A stretch of DNA of 64,000 nt, from positions 32,828,833 to 32,892,832 of the forward strand of contig CM038466.1 of NCBI GenBank assembly GCA_021464415.1, in the 5' to 3' direction. This DNA is from Lonicera japonica. Its lineage: Eukaryota > Streptophyta > Magnoliopsida > Dipsacales > Caprifoliaceae. Position 1 is the first letter of the stretch, and every line of letters begins with the position of its first letter. Below, piece after piece: positions 35,828 to 45,831 of the stretch. Position numbers and translations under genes: made by a program. The notes beneath the pieces were generated by a model that saw only the letters and a list, made by a program, of their open reading frames with translations, was not told where the DNA came from and searched no databases.

Positions 35828-36386
35828 GTGAATAGACGTACAGTAAATGGTTGGTTTGTTGAGGTTGGGGCATTAGTGAGTATGTTGGTGTAGGCATGTG
35901 TAAGTGTTTGGGGATTGCCCAATTGTTCATTGTATTGTTGAGTTTGAGTTTAATTTACCAGAAATAAAATTGGATCATAGAACTTCTTGTGATGTGCCGT
36001 TGTTTTTAATTTATGCATATAGTTTAAAAGCCATAAATTTCAACAAATTGAATGTTCCTTATGTGTACTTGATAAATGCATTGGTGGCTTTGGCATTTGT
36101 AGAGCTATAAATTTGATATAATTGAACTTCTTGTTTGGCATTAATCTTTGTAGGTGAAAGGTTTTGTCCCTGAAGAATACATTTAAAGGTGAGGATTTTT
36201 AGTGTGCAATTAATAAATGAAGCCATTATTTCTTGTTGTATGTGCTTCTTTGGTTCGATTTTTGGGCTTTGTAGGAATTTTAAATTTGTAAACTCTCATC
36301 GATCTAAAGTCTCGTAATAAAATTAAGTTGAAAGTTAATTTGGATTGTTGGATACTAAATCTTTTGTTAAAAGCTCAAACATCAAA

Positions 36387-38054
36387 GGTCATTTGTACTT
36401 TGGCACCTAAAGTTTATGTCGAAACTTAGTTTGACGCTCATTTTTTTTTCTTTTTTCTTTTTCTTTATAGTTCAACTCTCATTTTTAACTGTGCCGTCTG
36501 TTTCGTCTGTTTGACTATTAGGTCAATAATTCTAATGAGCAAACCCCCCAAATTAGACCTCACACGTGTAGTTACACTTACACCCTTATAGTTTGAGTCT
36601 CTCTCTCTCTCTCTCATTTATACGCAACCTTACATTCATGTATATCAAACGCCGCCCACTCCAATCCAACCATCGCTCCACCCCCCACAGGCCACCATCA
36701 TCCAGCACATCCTGGCTACTCTTATCTCTAGCCTCCCACAACTCGACTAGTAGCAGCATCCACTCATCTATCTCTCTCTTGCACACACAACCACCATTGG
36801 TAATCAAACTCTAGGGATCTAAATCTCTCTCCTTTCTTCATTTGATTTTGGATTGCTTTTCTCTTTTATGCATATGTATATGTCCAATAAGAAAGACTAT
36901 TTCTTATGATGGTGATTTTAGAAAAAGGATTGCAAGTGCTTTTACTATAAATATAAGGTTGGTTTCCCCCTTTTCCTTCCAAACGAAGGGAACCCATTTT
37001 CCTTTCACTTAGGATTTCGTCTTTATAGTATTTCTTTGACATTGTTTATTCATCATATGTTTTTTTTTTTTTTTTAAGTTTTGCAGATTAGAGTAAAAAA
37101 GTTGGAAGGAAAGTGAGGATGGAAGGAGCCAGGAGGTGATTTAGGCAAGAAGAAAGACACTAATAAATTAATTGATTTGGTGTTTTTCATGGTCTCTTGA
37201 AGACAGTTTCAATGAGAATCATTATTTCAATCAGGTTGTTTAGTTTGCCCTGGTTCTTCATTTTGTTTTTGTACTGATTTATATGATTCATGGGTGCATT
37301 TTGTTTATTTGGATTAAATATGACATTTCAATTTAATAGCGTTGATTAATGTTTTCTAATGAAAGCAACATTTATTTGGTTATGGTTTTTTTTATTCCCT
37401 TTAAGCTTTTCCCACTTTTGGCCTTGTGAAGTTAACTATTTGTTTTTGTCATTCTTTCTTCGTTTTGGTATTGTAGATAAGTTGTTCAATGCAATGCCCG
37501 ATAAGAATGTAGTTGCTTGAAACATCATCATTGTGAGGTATTTAAATGGTGGGAACCCTGGTTGTGGATAGAAGTTGTTTAGGAAATGATACGACGATGG
37601 TGACCGTGCTGTGTAAGGAGGGTAGATGTTTGCCTGTATTGAAGGAAGAAAAATTAGTTCATGGGCTTCATGGACTTGTATAAAATTGTAGTTGAATGTA
37701 TAAATTGTAGTTAAATGCATAGACTGTTTGGCTTAAATGAATGGACATGTAAGAATTATTTGGCTAAATGTATGCATGGATATGTGAAAATGGAAGTTTA
37801 CATATTGTTATAGCTTGAAGCAGTTGTATTTATTGGGTTTTGTTTGAGGAAAATAACAATTTTTTCGGTTTGTTAGCTATTGTATGCATTTAGGGCTAGT
37901 TTAGTCACTTTTATCATTTAATTCATCAAGTTAACAGTCAAACAAGTTGACCAGACGGCACAGTTAAAAAAGGGTGCCAAACTACAATAAAGAAAAATAA
38001 TGGGTGTCAAACTTAGTTTTAACATAAACTTTGGATGCCAAAGTACAAATGATT
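36387..38054. mobile_element. Long-TIR element, Pack-MULE-like
   Basis: Inverted ends of roughly 150 bp: the left starts GGTCATTTGTACTTTGGCAC and the right ends TGCCAAAGTACAAATGATT. Both contain the 'aacttagtttgacgctcatt' and 'ttttaactgtgccgtctg' segments in opposite orientation. Inside are a (CT)n leader-like region (36597-36615), Ser/His/Pro-rich low-complexity sequence, and a broken PPR fragment. Long TIRs with captured host sequence fit a Pack-MULE. A 9-bp target duplication could not be confirmed. Confidence 0.6.
37476..37686 (+). pseudogene. Pentatricopeptide-repeat (PPR) gene fragment
   Basis: One frame reads DKLFNAMPDKNVVA, a stop (TGA where Trp is expected), then NIIIVRYLNGGNPG and KLFRK. 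A shifted frame continues MVTVLCKEGRCLPVLKEEKL and VHGLHGLV. The LFxxMPxxNVVxW...GxP.....LF and xxLVHGL patterns are those of PLS-class PPR proteins, which bind organelle RNA. The stops and frameshift show it is dead. It lies inside the long-TIR element and was probably captured by it. Confidence 0.55.
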
Positions 38055-38308
38055 CATAGAGATTTAGATTTGTAGTGCTGTAAGGGCATATATATATATA
38101 TATATGAAATCTCAACCACATATATTTAAATGCAGTTTTATATCTTTATTTATTATTTAGATAACACATAAAAGCATCAAACATTGCATTCGTGTTGTAG
38201 TCTTAGAAGCACATTACATGACGAGAGGAAATGGGACTTCTAAACTGATTTTTCTAAACTTTATCTTAGATTAGTACTTTTTAACCAAGTCATCACATAA
38301 CAAATATG

Positions 38309-38500
38309 TACTCCCTCGATCAGTCTCAAAATAATAGTCCCTCTATTTTTTTAGCACGTCTCGAATTAAGAGCTTCCTTTTCCTTTTCGGGGCTAAATTT
38401 AAAATATATCATCCTTATCACACTAAATTTAAGGTAGTCAAGTTTGAACGAATTGACATTAGTAACCTGGAATTAAAGATTGTATGATAACACACCAAGA
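38309..38500. repeat. Partial Stowaway-like MITE
   Basis: It starts TACTCCCTCGATCAGTCTCA, the usual Stowaway-type end, and includes 'gaattaagagcttcc'. The inverted right end is not found, so it appears truncated. Confidence 0.4.
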
Positions 38501-38807
38501 TTTCTTATAACTCATAGGCTGAAAGATTATGTTAAGCAATTGGCTTTGATAATCATAAATATAAGATAAAATGGTTGGGTTAAGCATTGCTTTTGATCAA
38601 GTTTGCATTATTGAGGGGTAGAAGGATGCTTAATCTGGTGTGATCAAACAAGTTTAGGGTTTAGACTAGATTTTGAGTGATGTGCTATGTTAGTTTAGAT
38701 GACGACTTGATATAGTATATATACTTGTAATACACCGTCTTGTCAGGTCGCGCGCTTCAATTTTAGTATCAAGAAAGATTATTTATGAGTGAGAGATGTT
38801 GGAAATC

Positions 38808-39020
38808 GGGTCGGGTTGACCCGACCCATAACTCGTGGAGCATCCACATTGGTTATTGATTTAAATTGGGTGGTTTTATAAAAAACCACCCATCCAACCG
38901 ATATATAGGACTCAATCACTCTCTGAAATATATACGTAGGTTGATTTTTACGTAGTTTTCAACATTCGGAAAAAGAAAACACACGCACGCGGTGGTTTTC
39001 TCTTTCTTTTCTCCTCTCTC
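38808..39020. repeat. Possible Ty1/copia LTR fragment
   Basis: It begins TGTTGGAAATCGGGTCGGGT, the TGTTGG start typical of copia LTRs, and has a TATA-like GATATATAGG at about 38900. The right end cannot be placed, and a frame at 39097-39324 beyond it has no recognisable domain. Confidence 0.35.
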
Positions 39021-39339
39021 TAAACCCACCATCTTTTGTATCTAAAGCGTGACGATTGTACTTTGTTTGTGATGGAAGGAATATAGAAGAAAAGCGTTGT
39101 GTGATGTGCTTGTAATCCAACAATCGGTAAAAGCTTTAACATTAGCGTTGAAGGTAAGTCCTAATTTTCCTTCGGCTTTTAAAACCAAAAGTAAAGAAAC
39201 AAACAAATGCAGCACATTTCATTGCTTTCTTTGGTGCTCCTGTGTGCCTTCACAATTGCAAACAATTAGCAGTACGGAAAGAACAACTCGTGACAAATAC
39301 GGAACTTCCTCGATTACCTTATAAATTTTGGAGTGGGTG

Positions 39340-40170
39340 AGGCGATCATCTAAATTTTCAACGGTCGATAAGGAATATAAATATATATCAAATTTTTATC
39401 ACCCACTTCTAATTTGAGTTTTTTGTTAAAATTTTGTAAAGATGATCGACTCATCATCGAGATCATCTCCACTAAATTTCATGCAAAATGTCATCCGTTT
39501 AACTTTTAAAATATAGTGGAAAATTGGGGAAAATGGATAGTAAAAAGGAGCCAACTCAGTACACAACATCTTAATTAATTAGGTTTTTTATTTCGTCAAA
39601 TTTCTTATTTATTGCCCCCCAAATTTCAAACCTAGGGTACCTAGTTTGATCCGCTCAATTTTCAACTTTTTTATGCTTGTGTTTTATAATTCTAATGGAC
39701 AATGATGGATGTTAAAATGCGACGAACACTTCATAAAAATAAAATATATAAGAAGCACATTCACCTTTATCTTCTTCAATTTCTTAAAGAAAATATATAA
39801 GAAAATCAACAAAAAAAAAATTAAATCTCGAGGAAGGATTTGGACTATATATATACATGTAAAGAATAATGTACTTTTTCCAAGAAAAATATAAAACATA
39901 AAAATCATATGGGTATATTTTTCGCCATTAAAATAATATATAAAAAAGAAGATTAAGCAAAATATATATATATATATATATAGATTATAAATTAGTGCTT
40001 GGTGCTTACCTAGCTTCACCCAAACTCAGAACTGAATTTGGACAAGGACAATCGAAATTCTTGCTGGATGTTCCTCTTTTCTTTCACTTGAGATTGGCCA
40101 CAGACCGAAGATTTGGCTTTAAAATCTTGCCGGCGACCAACTGTTTACAAGAGGATGCCGAAATTAATAT
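39340..40170. other. AT-rich intergenic sequence
   Basis: It contains long A/T tracts and a (TA)n run (39962-39981). A less AT-rich patch (40000-40160) might be an exon fragment, but no family is recognised on either strand. Confidence 0.4.
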
Positions 40171-40173
40171 ATA

Positions 40174-40937
40174 CTAGAGGTTGGTGCACACATGATGCGT
40201 GTGCCGCACTGTTTTTATATAAAATTTTTAAATTGGTGTGACGTGAATTATAAGGTATGTTATAATACAAAATATGCTTAGAATTATTATTAAATAAATT
40301 CAACTTTTCAATCATTGGAACTAAAATATTAGTCTCAAACCTGAAGTTTCCCTTGCAATTAACTTCAAAAAATTGTGACCACTAATTTGAGTTATTTAGA
40401 AAAAAAAATTGAACTAAAATTTGTTTGAAAATGACATAATAAACATATATTTTACTTAATCGTAAAATCATTTTGAGAGCTGCTAATAATTTTGGGATAA
40501 TCAATATACATGTATATGCGCATACAAACTCAAATATGAGACCGATCAATTTGAAAAGATAAAATGTTAAAAGGAGGGGAAAAAACTAAACCAATTTTTC
40601 ATAATTACATATTTATACGAAACGGATGCAACCCATAAAAGAAGGGTACTTGATGGGAAGATTTTATCACTCAATTGATTTAAGGGAAATAAATTGCTGT
40701 AGAGGTGAAGATGCAATTAAGACATGGGTAGTTGGTGAGATAAGTTATCTTAAAAGCGGGCAACTTCTTAAATCTATCTAATTTTGTTGGAACATGTCAT
40801 TTTACTATTGTAGCCCTTAAATATTGGTATTTCAACCTGTGAAAATATTATTTGAGAGGGGTAATTATCGCAAATGAGAAACTCGACACGGCTTCACAGA
40901 ACTAATGAATTGGCTTCTCCCTTTATTACATAGTAGA
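40174..40937 (-). mobile_element. Short non-autonomous Helitron (764 bp)
   Basis: On the minus strand it starts A|TCTACTATGTAATAAAGGG (40937) and ends with a hairpin GCACACgcatcatGTGTGC (rc of 40184-40202) and CTAG (40174-40177), followed by T. Both ends fit Helitron rules exactly, and a 243-bp relative at 54441-54683 has a confirmed empty site. It contains no helicase gene. Confidence 0.75.
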
Positions 40938-40996
40938 TACTTTATAAGGAGAGATGAATGAAATACAAAGTAGCCTAAATATTAAAGAAGAATATA

Positions 40997-41906
40997 GGGT
41001 TTTTTGAGTTTGCCCCCTATTATTAATACTAAATTAAAGATATTATCTATTTCACTAATCCTTTGACTTACCCCATCGAACTTGACAGAGTGTAACATTG
41101 TCAATATTTTCTTCTAAATGGACGAAAATGCTATCATCTTCCTCACTCAATGATTATTCAAGAACCCCAATTTCATTTATTCTTTTCTTAAACTCAAAAC
41201 CCAACAAATATCTCTCTCGAATTTCATCTCCTTTCGTTCTCCATCTTTTCTCCATCTCAACCTTCAAGAAACCCATTTCGTAATTATATCCAATTGCTTC
41301 ATTTTCACTCATAAAACCCAACAACTTTCTCGATCTCTCTAATTTCATCTTCTTTCGTTTCCATCTTTTTTTCATCTCAACCTTTAAGAAACCCATTTTA
41401 TAATTATATCCAATTGCTTCATTTTCACTTTTAAAACCGAAGAACTTTCTCGCTCTAATTTCATCTAATTCCTTCTCCATCATTTTCACTTTCAAAATCC
41501 AATAAAGCCCAATAAATTAAACATGAAAAATATTTTTATCAATATTTTATGTCCGGATTTGATTAGAAAAGTTACTGAATTAGAATGGAGATGGATTGAT
41601 TGGGGGTTTATGGGTCTTTTCCTCCTTCATAGAGTGATTAGGGTTTATGATTTAATGAGGTTTGTTTGAATTACTTTTTAATTTAGGTTTAGATACGTGA
41701 AGAAAAATTAGGGTTCTTGTGTTTAGAGATGAAGGAGAATGGTTCATGGTTGAAGATGATGTACACTAAAGGGCAAAATGGTCTGGGCACAAAAAAATTG
41801 GACAGAGTTAGATGTCCGTCAAAAACCAAGGAGTTAAGTCAAAGGATTACTGAAATAGGTATCTTGAGTTTAATATTAATAATAGAGGGCAAACTCAAAA
41901 AAGCCC
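40997..41906. mobile_element. Mutator-like element with internal repeats (910 bp)
   Basis: The left end GGGTTTTTTGAGTTTGCCCC and right end GGGCAAACTCAAAAAAGCCC are inverted over about 90 bp. The 9-bp target duplication is AAGAATATA (40988-40996) and AAGAATCTA (41907-41915), one mismatch. Inside, a unit of about 115 bp ('tttcatct.ctttcgtt', 'aagaaacccattt', 'aattgcttcattttcact') is repeated two to three times. This makes a 113-codon minus-strand frame (41495-41154) with repeated NEAIGYNYKMGF blocks. I do not take that frame as a gene. Confidence 0.75.
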
Positions 41907-42279
41907 AAGAATCTAAAACATATTCTTATTGATTAAAAAATATGTTTACAAGAATGTTCGAACCTTAGACAAAATAATATAATGCTTATCCACTAGACCA
42001 TTTAACAACATTCTTATGTATTTTTGTTTTAGTTTAAATTAGATATATTTGAGTAGGAGACAATAGTCTAATTTAATTTAAATCCACATAACGCCTCGGA
42101 GGTTTTCAGATGAAGTCGCTATCAATTCAAATAGCCATCCTTCTCTTTTTCTAGCACGTGAACCCATTCCCCCTGTGCTAAAAATTCCAACTATTTATAA
42201 TATGCTCCATTCTCCTTATAAACTGTCCATCCTTATTAAACGCCAACTGATAACACCTCATCTTAGAACATGGACTTTG

Positions 42280-43830
42280 TCCATCGGTAAAAGTACCATG
42301 CGCCAATCTTCATTATAAATAAAACCATCCACTTAAATTTGCGTGTAATGTAATGCTACTACCAGCATTATAAAGGGTGACGCTATTGCTATACACCTAA
42401 TATCTCTTTAACATTATTCTTTTCTGTAACACTCCCCAAGTACAATACTTTACTCCTTTCCACCCCCAATGGCCATCCACCTTTAAATTGTATTAATTAA
42501 TAATAATAATACTAAAGTATTATTATTATTATTATTATTATTATCATCTTAAAAGAAGCAATTAACCAAATCAAACGCTTTTTTCTCTCAGCTCGTGTAA
42601 TTAAACCAAACCAAACACAGACCCGCTCAATTGCTTTTTCCTCTATTTCTTCTCTTTTCTTTTCTTTTGCGAGCTCTCCGCCATTAACGACCTCCGACCT
42701 CCTTGCCTTTAACGACGTCCGAAACTTAATATGAAGTTATACCAGGTTTAATGTAACTAATTAAATAGCAAATGACTCGGTGCAGATAAGTGGAGTCCAG
42801 CACGATTTTCATTCAACGTTGCTCGGCCGGAATCCACCAAGTATGAAGGTACGTTGCTCGGCCTAAAATAACCGAGCATGATTTTCAAGGAACAATGGAT
42901 ATTCGACTGTTACCAACCGACAATTTTAGCCAAACTCGGCCCCTTAAGACCGAGTAAAGTATCTTCTGCTGCCCTACGCAACCGAGCAAACATTCATCTT
43001 TAAGAACTAAAAATTATACTAATGTTAAAACCTTCATATGCGGCCTTGCATCATTGATTTAATACTCTAATATTGCCATTGTTAAAACTCAACCTCCCAT
43101 TCAAGAGGATGTAGAATTGAAAATTATAGCAATCTTTGAATCACATTTTTTTTTTTGTAAAGAACTCAAATTTCGATGAGGTGGGTATGGAGATTCTATC
43201 ACGTGCCTCTTACCTTTTGAATTTGACGAGGTGGTGGAGATATGGTGGTAAGAGATTTGGTGGATGAATCTTTCTTTCTTATTTGCTTTTGTTGCTTTCT
43301 TGGAAGAATGATGATGATGGTGTGTGAGGTTATTAATTGTATATGATGATGATAATGATGGGAATAATTAATTAATTAATGGTCATTAAGTGTTGATGAT
43401 TGGGGTTTAAAAAAAAAGTGGCATGTGGCATTATTAAAAATCTTCATATTTTTAAGGTAGTGTTACAGAAAGGTTGGGGGTGGCAATAGCCCCACCCATC
43501 ATAAATGAGCCTGGTTAGTTCCAAATTGTTGCATTAATGGACCACAAAAATGACCTAACCATAAAATATGTTGAGCAAAGTCATTCAACTAATTTAAAAT
43601 AAAAATAAAAATGTGAGGAATAAGTATTGCTACTTGGGCTAAAAAAAACGCAATTCAATACTAAGTATATAAACGCATTTCTATTACTTAAACCTCATCT
43701 GGGACACAAATTTTTGGACATTTTTCGGGACTTGTTTTAAACTGAATAGCATTTCTCATATAAAATATTTTGGGGCTAGATACCCCTTTTTTAGCCCACT
43801 ATTAGTTATTTTTCTTTTTAAAATTTTTTA
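42280..43830 (-). repeat. R1 repeat family, inverted copy C
   Basis: The minus strand aligns with the copies at 51856-53483 and 54326-59848: 'ggtatctagcccc', 'acaagtcccgaaaaatgtcc' and 'aggctcatttatgatg' appear in the same order. The copy is split by a MULE at 42375-43496. To the left of the insert the homology resumes ('tgctggtagtagca') and fades near 42280. No coding region is seen. Whether R1 is a mobile element or an old host segment is open. Confidence 0.7.
42375..43496. mobile_element. Mutator-like element inserted in R1 copy C (1122 bp)
   Basis: The ends GGGTGACGCTATTGC and GGCAATAGCCCCACC are inverted. The 9-bp target duplication is CATTATAAA (42366-42374) and CATCATAAA (43497-43505). 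Uninterrupted R1 copies read TTTATGATG (the complement) exactly at this point, which fixes the boundaries. Inside are an (ATT)n run (42500-42543), a pyrimidine-rich region and GC-richer 'ctcggcc' and 'accgagca' blocks (42830-42990). No transposase is present. Some host leader sequence may have been captured. Confidence 0.8.
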
Positions 43831-44250
43831 AATACTGTCAATTATAAACATGTACCCAAATATATCAAAAACTTTCTTCTCCCCAATCTTAGGGCACATG
43901 TTAAAACTACTATAAATGAAAATATAAAATCTTGTATGAGAATTTGTACCATATTTAATGCATATTGAAAGTTAATTATTTTTCCAAAAATAGGTACTTA
44001 ACATATGCTCTTAGGGCACACGTTAACATGACCCTTTCAAAAAAGAATATTCTTTTAATTGATAAAGATTGAAAATTGTCCTTATATCTAAAACAAATTA
44101 TGAAAAAAAATAAAAAAATCTATGTGAAATTGAAGTTGTCGTTAACTAACAACTCATTTTCTCTAAATTTATCCCCTAACCAAACAGATTGAACCGAGAT
44201 GATTTAGAAGGGGGTCGAAAGCCACACACAAACTAGGAAAGTAGGAAGGA
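43830..44250. other. AT-rich intergenic sequence
   Basis: It shows repeated 'ttagggcacatgttaa' near 43890 and 44010, forming a loose direct repeat. Nothing else is supported. Confidence 0.35.
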
Positions 44251-44254
44251 AGGA

Positions 44255-45345
44255 TATGTACACAGTTGGTGCCCATTAACATTTTGTTTTTTTCCTCTTC
44301 AAAAAACCAAAATTTTGCATTTTATTTTTTCTATCAATTATTTTTTTAAAATTTTTTTTTTGGTAGTGCAAGCAGAAAGCAATTCCTCTCCTCTTTAATT
44401 GCTTTTCTTCTCCTTTTACCTAAATGTTCCTGACAAGGCTGGTATTTGTTTAACAGGGCAGAGGGAGAAATTTAGTTTAGTGCATGCAAGCTGTTCCATT
44501 TTATTTAAAATTGTTTAAACTAAAACACCAAAAAGTAAAAAAAATTAAGGTCGTTTTATAATAACATAATATTAATTATCCGACAAATTCAATCTGCAAA
44601 CAAATATGTAATATGAGGGAGCCCAAAGGAAAAAAGTATGAGTTGGGTCAATCTAATTAGCCAGCCCACTATCAAAGTAAGCCCAACACTGTGAAATATT
44701 GAAGATTCAGGTGCAAAACCCATCTTGAGCGGCATGTTGAAATGGTCATATTTTAGAACTTATACTATTTTAGAACACTTGTAAAGTGTTATAAAAGTGC
44801 ACAAGTTTATTCTATGTAATTAATTGTAGAAGAAAGAAAGTTGGTAGTTTACTTATAACATTCTTTAAATTATTGCATTTGAGTTTATATACAATTACAC
44901 GCACAAAACAAAGACATACTGTTAGAATAACATGAGCGCTATCAAAAAAATATACCTTACAAACAAAAATCCTTATCTCCATTACTACCTTTTATTCCTC
45001 TGCTTAAGTGATTTTGCTTAGAATTTTCCTTACAAGAAAACTAAAAATTTTACAGTGCAAGCAGAAAGCAATTCCTCTCCTTTTTAATTGCTTTTTTTCT
45101 CCTTTTACCTAAATGTTCCTGACAAGGCTGGTATTTGTTTAACAGGACTGACGGAGAAATTTACTTTAGTGCATGCAAGCTGTTCCATTTTATTTAAAAT
45201 TGTTTAAACCAAAACACCAAAAAGTAAAAAAGTTAAGCTCGTTTTATAATAACATAAAAATTGATATTAATTATTCGACAAATTCAATCTACAAACAAAT
45301 ATGTAATATGAGGGAGCCCAAAAGTACAAAATATTAGTTGGGCCA
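44255..45345. repeat. Direct duplication containing a gene fragment
   Basis: The segment 44367-44655 recurs at 45054-45345 nearly unchanged, including 'gcaagcagaaagcaattcct', 'cctgacaaggctggtatttg' and 'gcatgcaagctgttcc'. The first copy, from 44255 on, also matches the complement of 53955-54150, which reads as a broken protein-coding fragment. Between the copies (about 44700-45040) the sequence resembles the 3' part of the LTR at 55010: 'gttggtag', 'catgagcgctatc' and 'taccttac'. It may be an old relative of that LTR. Confidence 0.6.
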
Positions 45346-45831
45346 ATTTAATACTTTGTACTTTGGTCGAGATGGTCATGCTGACGTCATGCAATGCCGA
45401 GTTGGTTGTGCTGCAGCTGAGATGGATCTTCTTGAATAAGAATAAGAATAAGACATTTACAATTTGTATTATTTTAGGACATTTGTAAAATGGTATATTA
45501 GTATTAAAGTTTTGCTTTTTATAGGTAATTAATGGTAGAAGAGAGAGTAGCTTACTTGTAACATTTTCAAATTTATGATCATGTGATGTCATCCAATGCC
45601 AATATAGTTGTACTGTAGCTGAGATGGTCGTCTTTTCGAATAAGAATAAGACACCTGTAATTTGTACTATTTTAGAACACATGTAAAGTGTTAGAATAGT
45701 GCCAAAGTTTTACCCTTGAGCATTGTCACCCTAATTCTATGCCTATAAATAGAAGAAGAAAATTTCATTACAAGAGTCTTGAATTCTAGGTAATTAACTG
45801 TAGAAGAGAGACAACCGGTAGTTTGTCTCAA

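Larger units (their letters stand above)
32173..36134. repeat. Large palindrome (about 4 kb) with a 50-bp spacer
   Basis: The left arm (32173-33976) is the inverted complement of the right arm (34027-36134). Matching landmarks: 'caaatgccaaaggagccaatg' (32209) with 'cattggtggctttggcatttg' (36079); 'ataaatggtaacatatctca' (33844) with 'tgggatatgctccc...ttta' (34140); 'gagaagctcccaaaggaactc' (33938) with 'gagttcttttgggagcttctc' (34047). Arms differ by substitutions and small indels; the right arm is about 300 bp longer. Each arm carries the same LINE-derived fragment. Transcription across it would give a long double-stranded hairpin. No target-site duplication was found at the outer ends. Confidence 0.85.

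Noticed and set aside
41154..41495. 113-codon frame with repeated blocks
   Set aside because: It lies inside the MULE and is produced by tandem duplication of a block of about 115 bp. No known family matches.
45284..45682. 132-codon minus-strand frame
   Set aside because: It spans duplicated and LTR-like repeat sequence, with no conserved frame in the neighbouring copy.
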